NCBI RefSeq assembly: GCF_030272615.1
Contig: NC_081415.1
Span: 513,451,034-513,515,033, forward strand
Source of the DNA: Cryptomeria japonica
Lineage: Eukaryota > Streptophyta > Pinopsida > Cupressales > Cupressaceae
Reading direction: 5' to 3'
DNA: 64,000 nt
The notes beneath the pieces are model-generated. The model was not told the origin of the DNA, searched no databases, and saw nothing but the letters and a program-made list of their open reading frames with translations. Position 1 is the first letter of the stretch. Each line of letters starts with the position of its first letter. Below, one piece after another: positions 1 to 11,165 of the stretch. The translations under genes and the position numbers were made by a program.

Positions 1-32
1 TGAATGAATCTTTACATAGTATTATGTCTTAG

Positions 33-849
33 TTGTTGGACATAAATATTATCAAACTTCCTCCTATAGAACAAATTGATCCTTCTAAACTTGCATCCCC
101 TTATTTTGATAACAATTCCTTTTGTCAATTTCATCATCAACTTGGCCATGATACTGAGAGGTGTTTCACATTGAAGAATAAGATTCAAGACTTGATTGAT
201 ACTAATACTATATCTATGGCAGGTGTGAATGATAAAGGGCATAAATCAGTAGCTCCTCCTAGTAAAAAAATTAAGATTTTCATTGATCCCTTACCATCTC
301 TTACCTCTAACGTTATTGAGATTGTGCCTAATTCTCTCTTATGAATAATTCACTTCTATGGCTCTAAACTTGGTTAATAGGGTAGAAACACAAGATTTGC
401 CTAAGGATCCTTGTATTACATTTGGCCCTAGCGAGACCATTAGAGCAACTGATGGCCCTTTATACATAGTTGTGAAGGTTAAGGATATATGTTGTCGTGG
501 TGCCCTGATTGATCCCTCTTGCATGGTTAATGTCATAATTGAAGAGTATCTTTTCTCTTTACGATTTCATAAACCAATTTATGATGATTCTAATGTGGTT
601 GTGAAGTTATATGATGGCTTCTCTTGTCCTACCATTGGCTCTATCACCCTTCCTGTTGATGTTGATACTAAATCCATGGATGTTGACTTTTTTACCATAC
701 CTTCTTCTGTGAAATTCCATGTGAAGTTGGGCTATCCTTGGCTATCTTCCATTAAGGCTATTTCTTCTCCAATCCACAAGTGTTTGAGATTTCCTCACAA
801 TGGCGAAATCATAATCATGAACCATAGCTTATTTTGTCCATCTGAATGA
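33..849 (+). pseudogene. gypsy-type gag C-terminus and aspartic protease remnant
   Basis: Two adjacent reading stretches, 33-344 and 358-849, lie in different frames, so a frameshift separates them. The first holds a knuckle-like Cys-x2-His-x4-His-x4-Cys segment (FCQFHHQLGHDTERC) followed by a Lys-rich helix, as at the gag C-terminus of plant Ty3/gypsy elements. The second matches a retroviral-type aspartic protease: an ALIDPS segment stands where the catalytic Asp-Ser/Thr-Gly is expected, and the LGYPW and KCLRFPHNG segments match the protease C-terminal half of the element T protein at 41614-43503. The expected catalytic Gly is Ser, so it is probably inactive. No reverse transcriptase follows before the 3' LTR at 2587. 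The gag N-terminus lies outside the window. Confidence 0.8.
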
Positions 850-950
850 TGCCTCGATGTTCCTAATGATTTCTTTTGGCCTAAACAGTTTCAATCTCTT
901 CCATCAAGGAGAGATGTTTTTTTAAATCTTATAAAAAATGGAAGAACGAT

Positions 951-1807
951 ATGATTTTATCTTTAAGTCAACCTAGATCTCCAACACTTGGTATTCCTAT
1001 TATTCTTCAAGATAAGGTTCTTCCCCTCATGGATATAACTAATCTCCCTCCTAAGGAAGATTATCCACCTACCCCTATGGATGTGACTTTACCTTCTCTT
1101 AAGGAGAACACCAATATTTTTCCTAAGGTTATACCTCCTCCTCATGATGGAGTTGGTCTCCTTCCTACACCTAATATTCCTCTTTTCTATGGCTAAGTTC
1201 CATCTCCTTCCTCTTATCAAGAGAATAGGCCTACTTCTCCTATTGTTCAACCAAAAAGACCTCAACCTAAACCTTCAACTATGAAGGAGAGAAACATTCC
1301 TACTTTTTCAAATGTTCCTCCTCCTTCTCAACCTTCGACTAAGACTCAACAGAATTGTTGTGTGAGAGAATGCTGATGAAGATTCCATGTCATGCTCATG
1401 AAGCTATCCCTCTAAAATCTCAATCTCCTCAGACTCCAATAGTTGAAATGATTCCCTTTTCTCCTAAGCAATATGTTCAACCTACATCTCCAAATCATAA
1501 GTTGCATAAAAAATGTGATGGTTTTACTGCTATTCGTGTTCTTTCTCCTCTTTCTCTAAATTTTAATGAAGAAATGAGTGAAAATGTTATTCATAATGGC
1601 AATACAACTCCTAATGTTTCTGATAGTGAGTATGAATATGTTGACATAGAGAAGCATTTATCAAATGAGTTTTCACAAACCCTAATCCTAGCTCCTAGAA
1701 TCAAACAACATGACTTACAACATGAGAATAGTCCTTGTTTGGATCTTGTGATATCTCCACTTGTTATGCTCGAGGTTTCTCCTCTGGCATGTTGTTCACC
1801 TTCTTGA
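951..1807 (+). pseudogene. Ser/Pro-rich spacer ORF of a pol-less gypsy-type element
   Basis: Between protease and 3' LTR the plus strand carries low-complexity open stretches at 951-1196 and 1355-1807, rich in Pro, Ser, Leu and acidic residues. There is no catalytic motif and no reverse transcriptase or integrase signature. Phrases such as SPTLG, LPPKE and PSLKE recur in the internal region of the element at 21915-27245, which suggests a conserved, fast-evolving product where pol would normally lie. The frame is broken by stops and shifts. I cannot name a function. The stretch 1808-2570 holds no recognisable gene. Confidence 0.45.
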
Positions 1808-2570
1808 AATAGTGATTAGTAAGATTGGGAGGTGGATTTCGTGCTAGATTAGCAATATTAGCACTGCAGATCTTTGTCCCTCTCCTCTCTTTCTCTTTTG
1901 TGATCATTCTTCTATATGTTCCCTTAATATTTACTTAGGGATGATGCAAATAATTTGAGATCTTTTCTTGGTCTCTTTCATGTTGACTCAAAAGAAATCC
2001 TCTCTTCCCTTTCTTCTTAGGTAGTGTCCTAATTCTTTGAGGAATGAAGATTATTATATGCATATACATACATGATATACATGAGTTATCATACAACATA
2101 CTAACCTTGAGGAAAGCAACACTATGTCGTGTTTTGTGTTCATTATCCTTGGATTTATTCCTCAATTTGGGACTAAATCATTGTGATAATGTGCTTCTTC
2201 CTTCTCTCTTTTGGGTGTATCCTACCTTAAAGCAATCGCTCCCGATAAGGCATGTGCGATTTCTTTAATGTGGGGGCATACACTCTGCTCAAACTTTCCT
2301 TCTTGTGATACATATAATTCCTTAGTGAGATTTATTTTGCTTTGTAATCTTTAGTATCCTTCCTTTCATGACTCATAGTGAAGGGAACCTTGCTACTTGT
2401 AGTCATTGTTCTTCCCTTCTTGATCTTCCCTTTTACTTTATCAATCAAAGTTGTAATATCCTAAGTCCACTCGAGGCTAGGTGCATCTTTCCTCCTTGAC
2501 ATGGTAAAAGTTTTTCAATCTTGTTTCTTTTAACTTTACTAACAGTATTGGTGTACGCTTATACTCCCAC

Positions 2571-2586
2571 TATAGTGGGGGCTAAA
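2571..2586 (+). promoter_or_regulatory. polypurine tract of the gypsy-type element
   Basis: Purine-rich TATAGTGGGGGCTAAA directly precedes a TGTAGTGTCATAA LTR start. The related element at 21915-27245 has AAGTGGAGGCTAAA in the same position before TGTGGTGTCATAA, which supports this as the plus-strand priming site and fixes the LTR boundary. Confidence 0.75.
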
Positions 2587-3845
2587 TGTAGTGTCATAAA
2601 ATTGTGACCCTAGAAATTTTCAACTTCATTATGGTCCTCACACATGCGAGTTTGAATCCTCTAGCATGATCGGAGACCAAAGATTGATTAGTCCTCAGAA
2701 ATAGCTTCTTCCTTGGCCTCTGCATCACCCCATCTACACTTTGCATTGTCCCCCATTGGACAGGGTGTGGTGCCACTATCCCTCCTTGGACAGGGGTGTG
2801 GTGCCCTTGTCCTCTCATGATAGGGAAATAATGCCCTTTTCCTCCTAGGATAGGGGCATGGCACCCCTATCCCTACCCTATTTTGTGGTAGGACCCTTCC
2901 TAGGGTTTCATTGCCAGTTGTGCATCAGGTCGGAAACTCCCCCAATGTTGGCCCATGATGAAAATAAAAACCACTAACATGTATTTAAGGTCCATTTGTC
3001 CTCTCATTTGCATAATTTCAATAGGTTGGATGAGTGGGCAATTCACAAGAGATCAGGAATTCAAGAGGATTCAAGCATTTTTTCCCTGCATTGAGCATTC
3101 TCAAGTCTCCCTTCAAGGCTAGGTGTTGCATTAAAGTCAAGGATTCAATAATTTAAGAGGAGATTGATTTCAACATTCAATTCCACACAAGCATTTTTAT
3201 CAACTTTGCTACTATAAACTCCCTTGAGGTGATTAACAATTCAGTCTTTCATTTACAACTACTTGTAGATACTTTCTTTCATTACTTAGTTAATTCCAAA
3301 ACTGGGGTTTGACCTAAAGGCAAACCCCCAATCCCAACCCACTTTCCTCTCTTTTCTTTGTGTAGGTTGCAGGACCACAACTTTACTTTCAGATTTGGGC
3401 TTCATTTGCAGTGGTGAAAAAACCTTCTTCGTTTTGTGGATTTTTCGGAGGACTGTGTACATTCTCGCCATGGTCCAGGCAACTTTTCCTCAAATTCGCA
3501 AGGCGACTTTGTCTCAACATATTACAACCAAATCTAGGTCAACAACTTTATCCCATACTCTAATCTCAAGTTATGATAAATTCTTTGTCACTTTTGCACT
3601 ACATAATTCAATCAATTCATTTCTATTTCAAACAAGGAAGAGGGGATCAACTTAACATTCCCAATTAATTCAGAATTCAATCTACCATGTGGAGAGATTG
3701 AATCTAGTGAATTATACTCTCCTCTTTCTAATGTAACATGGTGAAAAGTATTTGAAGGATAATCAATAGTGAAACTCTCATCTCTCTTTGAGAGAAAGTG
3801 TAGTTTTCCTCTTGATCTATCATTCACCATTTTTCTACCATTACA
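2587..3845 (+). repeat. 3' LTR of the left-edge gypsy-type element
   Basis: The LTR starts with TG after the polypurine tract and ends with CTACCATTACA, where homology to a different, older LTR begins (GACCTTTAAGGCCC). Length is about 1.26 kb. Four tandem copies of a G-rich motif resembling GGGGTGTGGTGCCC lie at about 2755-2875. The 5' LTR is off the window, so a target duplication cannot be checked; CGACC at 3846-3850 is the expected right-hand copy. Confidence 0.65.
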
Positions 3846-5265
3846 CGACCTTTAAGGCCCGATTTTGCATATCTAAACATCTTGAAATCAGTTGTAACTT
3901 TGAGATTCACTCTAATATCATCATATCTAATGGCCCTAAAAATTTGGTGAAATTTTGGTCAGACCGGGTGCACTTTGCACCTGGTCCCTGACATTTTTCC
4001 CAAAATTTTGGCAGCATAATTTTATGATATTATAATGCTTAACCCCAATAAATTAGTGGGATATTCAAATCCTAGGTCAGCCTAAAGATGAAATTAAGAT
4101 CTAGGGTTTCATACATAAGCTCTCTTTCTTCATATGAAGGCAACTAAGATCTAATCGAATCTAGGAAAAAGCTTTTGGAGCGAGCACAAGGAGCCTTCTA
4201 TGTAGTTAAAGAGAAGATTATGTAGAGTCTTCAATAACATTCAACAACATTCATCAAGAATTCATCAAGTATTTGTCAAGCATTCATCATCGATTAGGAT
4301 CCTTGAAGACATTGAAGAATAGTAGTAGATCACTGACTAATGATTGGCTTGCACCCCTCCCTTAGGGGTTGGGTATGATTTCATTTTGTTTTCATGTCTT
4401 TGCATGGGCTTCATTACATCAATTTTCATATTTACATTTATTCTTTAGATTAGTTTGCATCATTGATTTAGAGAATTTACTTTGTCAATTACAAGCATTT
4501 AAGGTTTACTCTTTAGGGTTGCTCTAGATTTTTTGCATTCATTTTAGGGTCTTGCACACACACAAGATTCCTACACACACTATTTTACTGTACAAAATAG
4601 TTATTTATTGAGGTGGAAATCACCAAAATAGGGGTTTGACTAAGGCAAAACCCTCTCTTTTTCAATTTCATGTGCAAGTACAGGTACCCAGAAGGCTTCC
4701 TGGATCAGCAAAAGACACAAGGACATTCCTAAGGCCTCAGACTATGCCAAATCCATCAAGGAGAGGGGCGTGGTGCCCTATTCCTACCTAGGATAGGTGT
4801 GTGGCATCCTGGTCCCCCTTAATTTCAGTGATTTTTGATAGGGTGGAATCTCAAGATCTCAGGATTGTAGTCCTTCAGTTGTAGCTCTCTGTCAAAACAT
4901 CAGGGACAGGGGCGTGGCACCCTAGTCCTAGTCAATTTGGCTCATCTTTTTACATCAAGTACACATCCAAACTCCCTCCCCTTCTCTTCTTTTAGTAGCT
5001 CACTTTTGAAGATCAATAAGTTTCTGTAATTTTAGTTCATATATGCTTTATTATTCCTCTCCTAGTCTAGTTGATCAATCCTTCACATCTTATCTTCATA
5101 GAAAAAAAGAGGAATAGAAACCCTAAGAGATAATTATTGGCTCTCTTTCTCACAAGAAGTAGCCAAAGTGAACTAGATCTCCCTAGGCTCTTTCATATTC
5201 CCAATGTGTTGGCTAAGGTGGGATTAGGTCCTAGTTACCTAGTCTCACTTTTCCAACTCCACACA
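3846..5265 (+). repeat. truncated older LTR, same family as 21915-27245
   Basis: From GACCTTTAAGGCCC onward this matches both LTRs of the 21915-27245 element almost base for base in layout: the CATCATATCTAA block, a TCTAGGGTTTCATACATAAG block, the ACAAGAAGTAGCCAAA block near the end, and a CACACA terminus. Its first ~250 bp are missing because the element at the left edge inserted there. It carries three copies of the GGGGCGTGGCACCCTGGTCC-like motif (about 4757-4820 and 4905-4945). It abuts a copia pol remnant on the right. Confidence 0.75.
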
Positions 5266-5273
5266 TATTTCAA

Positions 5274-8251
5274 CTAGGAGATAAAGATACGACATTCCTT
5301 CTGCCATATCTCCAAGCCAAGACAATACTGAAGTAGCCCCAAATTTGTAATGTTGAAGGATTTCCTAAGATCATGCTTGACAATATCAATGACGTTGTTG
5401 GTGCCTCCCATGACCACAAGATAATCTACATAAAATAAAAGTATGACAATATTTGTTTCAACATTTTTGATATCACATACAACTTGGATGGTTTTGAGCT
5501 TTGTATTGGGTGAAAAGGTCTCTACATAATCAATGCCTTCCAATTGAGCATATCCCTTTGCAATAAGACATACCTTGTATTTGTTGATAGACCCATCTGC
5601 TGTGTATTTGATTTTGAAAACCCATTTGTATCATATAGGTTTCTTTCCTATAGGGAGATCAACAAGCTTCCATTTGTAATTTTCATCAGAGATTCATACT
5701 CAGCATCCATTGCATTATTCTAGTGTGGCTGACTAAGAGCCACACAAACTATTGCAGGTTCAGTATTACTCAGAACCAAACTTGTCAATGATAAATTTGC
5801 CTCATTTTTTTTCTTACTACATTTCCTTACTCCTACGTAGATATTAGGAAGTGTTCTTAGTGGGAATCTCTTATAGTAGTTTTGGCCTTTTTCTAAAATG
5901 GATAATGCTACTATTCTAAAGAATGAGTCAACAATTTAACAAGATCAATAAACAATTCTTTGTGCAGCTCACCTTCATTTACATGGGAATAACAATTCTC
6001 AATCACATTGTCAGACTGTGAGAGAAGTCTATGGGAGGAGGATGGATTGGTGCTATGCAGTTGAGAGTAAAAATATGTCTCATCACAAACAACATCTCTT
6101 CTCTCATAAATATCACATATCTCGAGATTAATGAGATGATAAGATTTGGAATTCAAACTATAACCTAGAAAGATGCATGGGATTGTCTTCCAATCAATTT
6201 TCTTCCTCTTGTGAGCTAGGAAGTGCATATATGAGTACAAAAAAATTCTTGAAGATGAGAAATAGATGGTTTGCGACCACTCGATACCTCTTCTAGTGGC
6301 TTGTCTTTTAATATCTTTATAGGAGATTGATTGAGGAGGTACACAGTTGTATGAACTACTTCTATCCAAAAAATATCCTCCAACTTCATTGTAGAAATCA
6401 TGGATCGATCTCTCTGCATAATAGGTTGATTGTGTTTTACTACAACAATCCATAGAGCATTCAGATGTTTTTTGATACCATCAAACTTCAAGAACTTGAA
6501 AAAATCCATAGAAGTGAATCTGCCTCCTCGATAAAAACAAAGGACAAGAGGCTTTCTATATTCTCAAACAATTTGATGCTATAAATCTTGAAAATGGGAT
6601 AAACCTTCAATCTTCATCGGAAGAAAATAAACCCAAGCCTTGTGAGAAAAGTCATCCACAAACAACTAAAAATATTTGCACCCTTGAAAGGAGGTAGATA
6701 ATGAGCCGTATAGATCAATATGAACAACTGGAAGATGTTCTATGGCATGATAGGTGTTGGAATTGAATGGAGCTTGATGTTGTTTGCCTACAAGAGAGTT
6801 AGAACAAGCTAGCAAAGAAGAAGGAATATTAGGAAGAATTCTTACTTGAGAGAAGTGCATTCTATCATAGAAGTACAAAGAGAAACCTCAAAGGAGGAAA
6901 TAACATCAAGGTCAAAAAGGTGACCCTTGTTAAAACCTCTATGATTAACCCTTCCATCTCAATAAATGAGACAGGATTTGACACTATCTTGGACCTAAAA
7001 CTCCACCTTAATTTGTTGATTCAAAAGCTGATAGATAGAGAAGAGATTAGAAGTCAAACCTAGAACATAGAGTACATCGGTGAGAGAAAAACTTCTTTTT
7101 CCAAGCGAAATGGTGACAATACCAATGCCTTCAACAACATATTCCTTATCGTTAGCTATCTATATGAGATCACCAGTAGGTTGTCTAGTTAGAAAATGAA
7201 ACAACTCTTTGTTTCCAGTCATATGTTTGTTCGCACCAAATTCAATCAACCCAAGTTTCCTTGATGAGGGAGTGGTTTGGGAGACTGGGACTAAGTTATA
7301 ATTAACACCACAATTTGTAGAAGTAGGTGTATCCTCATCAGATGCCTCATTTTGTTGTGTAGAAACATGTCCTCTTTATTGCGTACGACAAGGAAATCCT
7401 CTTGGTTGTTAAGAATGACTTCAACTGAATGGACCTTCTTTACTAGAAGTTCCTCGTGTAAGGATATTGTACCAAAAAGAATTGGTATCATGCATCTCAG
7501 TATGACAAATATGACACCAATGATTCCCTTTGAAAGATTATTACAAATGTCCTTTAGAAGGCCGCTACAATAGTGAAAATTACTTTTGAGAAGGTGGTTG
7601 CTTCTGTGAGGTTCCCTTTCAAATATTCTTTCCTTGTTCTTGTTAAGAGACTAGAGATTTCTCTCCAGAATCATCTTGTAAAGACTGAATGGCCTCTTCT
7701 ATTGAAGCAAATTCACCAATTCCTCAAAAGATGATTTATGTTTGGTGATATTCAGAGTCATTACAAATGTACCAAATTGTGAAGGAAGGTACTAAAAGGT
7801 GATCAAAACAAGAAATTTTTCTTTTACTTTCTCAACAAGGGCAATAATTTTTGCTCAAAGAGTAGACACACAATACAAGAAGCTCTCAAATTTCTCACCC
7901 TCTTGCATACTAAGTGTATGAATCCTAGACTAAAGAGGGATAATATTAGTCTGATTCTTTTCCTCATAGATAATGGAAAGTGCATCCCAATTTTCCTTTG
8001 ATATTGTGGCATCTCAAACATACTATTGAACTTCATCTGTGATGCTAAGTGTTAGCAAAATCAAGGATCTGGTATCCACCTTGTCAAACTTCTTATCCTC
8101 ATCAACATCATTGGGACATGTGATGGCCACAAAAATAAACTTCCATGATTTTTCAAACTGATGAATCATGCACATTTTATTCTTCTATGGAACATAAATA
8201 GATCCCTTAAAAAGTTGTTCATCTAAATGTAGAATCTTTGGAGCAGACATG
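5274..8251 (-). pseudogene. Ty1/copia gag-pol remnant
   Basis: On the minus strand, reading from 8251 leftward, gag starts MSAPKILHLDEQLFKG and continues to about 7550. The GAG-pre-integrase/integrase part follows (about 6900-5911; LLNQSPIKILKDK and SGRKPSISHL are integrase motifs). Reverse transcriptase occupies about 5810-5274: an AMDAEYESLMK segment, GIDYVETFSP, and YVDYLV in place of the usual Tyr-Val-Asp-Asp. The second catalytic Asp is therefore Tyr, and stops and frameshifts occur throughout, so it is dead. RNase H and the 3' LTR are missing because the LTR at 3846-5265 abuts the RT. This is the only recognisable reverse transcriptase in the window. Confidence 0.9.
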
Positions 8252-8267
8252 ATAAACACCAAAAACA

Positions 8268-8640
8268 AAATATATTTCACAAAATAGGAGAATTTATATT
8301 AATAGTGTAATGTCATATACAATCTTATTGAGATAAATACATTCTTCTATGAATGGTGAGAATGATTTAGGTGAACATGGTAGGAAAATTCTATGAGATG
8401 GGGATGCTTATGAGGGAATTCCACCTCATCTTCAACATTAGCATCATAACCCTCTTCAAATTGCACACATATTTTTTGTGCTTGATAGCATCCATCGAAA
8501 GTGAAATATTCTAGAAGGTGATCCACTATTGTGAATCTCATCTCACAAAGAAAACAAAATCTAGTACTATCTAGAACTGCATTTTGGGCACCATGATTAC
8601 TAATAATGCTACTGACATCATCAAGAAAATTCGACACTCA
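8268..8640 (-). repeat. probable decayed 5' LTR of the copia remnant
   Basis: Directly upstream of the copia gag start is AACAAAATATATTT, like the start of the copia LTR at 18396 (AACACAAAATATATTT), preceded by a degraded GATAAACACCAAA that may be the old initiator-Met tRNA primer site. The far boundary is not defined. A short minus-strand open frame here (8347-8637) resembles no protein family and is probably chance. Confidence 0.35.
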
Positions 8641-11165
8641 AAACAAAAACAAGTTGTCTCCTCTACAACATAGCAAATCAAGAAGCCAAACCTTCATTGG
8701 GTTATGTAATGCCCGCCAAAATACCCTAGAAAGTAACTATTCTAACTAACAAATAGAGATTTTTTTTTAAAAATCATCCACTAATGCCACATGCAAAGAT
8801 ACATCTACACTTATGCACTAATTCAATATCTACCAAAATGTATATAACATTACATTATTCATTAAGAAAGTATCCAATCATTTGTCAAATACACATACAA
8901 AATAGTAACATAAACAAATGAACATATTACGCAAGAAGAAATAAATACAACTCACTATCATTCATTCCCTAGGGTATCTCAATGTCATTACTTAATTAAC
9001 AATAACTAATAAGAACATCCATAAACATGATTTCATTAACATCCATCTCATTTAGTTCCTAATCAATTACTTCCTAACATGAGAATGCAAATCCCACATA
9101 TCCCCATTAACTCTTGGATTCATTTTAAAGCACCAAAGTAAATATTCCCAATTTTCTTTAAAAATCCATCTATCATGATAATGTCATCTTTCCACATAAA
9201 TTACCATCTAATGAAAATCTAGTTCATTTTCCATTAAGAATACCATATAGCCTACAAGATGCTCCTTTATATTCATATTCTAAAATAACCATTATTAAGT
9301 AATAAATTCATTTCAATCTAATACTTTCACTTATAGGAATACACGAATCATTAAACATTCTCACTAATATCCATAGATACACACAAGATAATCCAATCAC
9401 ATCACTTAACCATTTATCTACTATCCAATCTAAAATTACATACATAAGGAATATCCATTTACAACAACATAAAATGACACAACTCATCATGAACTTGACC
9501 TACTACAAGTCCTATTACAAATGATCACAAAATACTAATTACATGATATTTCCTTACAATTACATATTTCTCATGATATAAGGTACATGATTCCAATCTT
9601 AATTAAATAGATCATACTCCAAAGATCCATCAATATGAAGAGATGATATAAATCCACATCAATGCATGCTAGCATCCAAAGAAGCACATCCCAATGGAAT
9701 AAGGCATCAAACCACCCAACCATGTGGAACCATAAGAAACCACCCTCCCTCCCCCCAATTGTAGGAGATGAGACAAGGTTCCAATTAACACTATAAACCT
9801 AGGCAGACACATCACAACCAAGGGACTCAACATGACACCCACAAAAGATAAATAACCAATTAGCAATAAACCAAATCACATGACGATTAATCATACATCA
9901 ATAAAATCCCAAAGGCATACTCAACAGTCAAGGCTTAAGGATCATGGACGCATGTAAGGAAAGACTGTCATCACATGCTATCCTCACATAGAAGGGGCCA
10001 AGCCACACTTCGATATACATGTGGAGTTGTCTCAACCTTGGAGCCAATCAAGGGAGTTTGGCTTACCATCTCTACGGTCTTTCCAAACTCATCATGAGTC
10101 CCTACTCAAGGGATATAAGGTTGGGTCACTGTTATCCCCCCTTACATTTTTTCATTTTTAATGTTCAAGATTGCGGGTTGCCTTACGGTATCTTTATTTC
10201 TTTCGGGTCTTTTGTAATCCTTTGTTTTGAACTTAAGTGATTGAACTCTTAAAAATAGTTCAAAAGGTTTAAGGTTCAAGGAAGATTTTAGAAAAAGGTA
10301 ATCAGTGGTCTTTGTCTCCACTAAAGAAAGCATGTTATTGTTGTGCATTTTGAACTTTGAACCCATGAACCTTTGTCTTTTTGGTTCAATGTTCAAAGCG
10401 TCTTTTGTAAGTCATAGTTATGTGATGTTTCTTAACAAGCGAATGTCAATATGTGTTAAGTTAGTTTTGAATTTTAACCTTGAACCAATTGTCTTTTCGG
10501 TTCAACGGTTCAAAGGTTCAAAGTTCTTGCTTGATAGTCATCATTATTGCTTGTTCCTGGTATTGTTTTGTGCTGCTAGTTCATTGTTGTACTTTTCAGT
10601 TGAACTTGAACCATTTAACTCTTCATGAGATTGTTCGAGGTTCATAATTTTTGCTTGAAGATTGACTCTAAGGCTTTTGTTAATACTGAAAGTGGCATGA
10701 CACAAAGGAATCTTCCCAGCATCTAATAGTTTAAAATTTTAAACATGGAAAGAAATCATGAGAGCATCAACTGTTTGTGTATAAGTGAAGGATAATTAAG
10801 AAGGTGTCATATTTTTAGTCATTTCACTGTTACTTCACATGCATAGGTGAATGATTATGAAGCATGTGTGGTTTTCTTGATATTTTCTCATCTGTTCAAA
10901 AGGAATATATGAATTCATCTCCATAAATTGTAAGGGTTGTGGCTGCTATAATTGAGCAAATTGTAGGTGCTGAAGGTAAATTCAGCTTTGATTTCTTGTG
11001 AAGGTTTCCAGTTTCATGTTGGTAACAGGTAAGTTCAGATGCTTCCCCTATGCTGTATTTCTTTAGTTCTAAAGATTTATCAGTGTAGGAAGAAAATATT
11101 TAGCTTGTTGGAGTAAAACTCTACCCTGTTTTAGAATTGCTTGGTTAGAAATATAGATAGGCAGT
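8641..11165. other. A+T-rich stretch without a recognisable gene
   Basis: No coding region is visible. An LTR-like start TGTAATGCCCGCC lies at 8705. From about 10255 to 10640 the sequence is unusually rich in GGTTCAA and its complement TTGAACC. 10640-11165 looks like the non-coding upstream part of the ORF that begins at 11166. Confidence 0.5.

Noticed and set aside
8347-8637. Minus-strand 96-codon open frame
   Set aside because: It lies where a copia LTR is expected and has no recognisable motif; probably chance.
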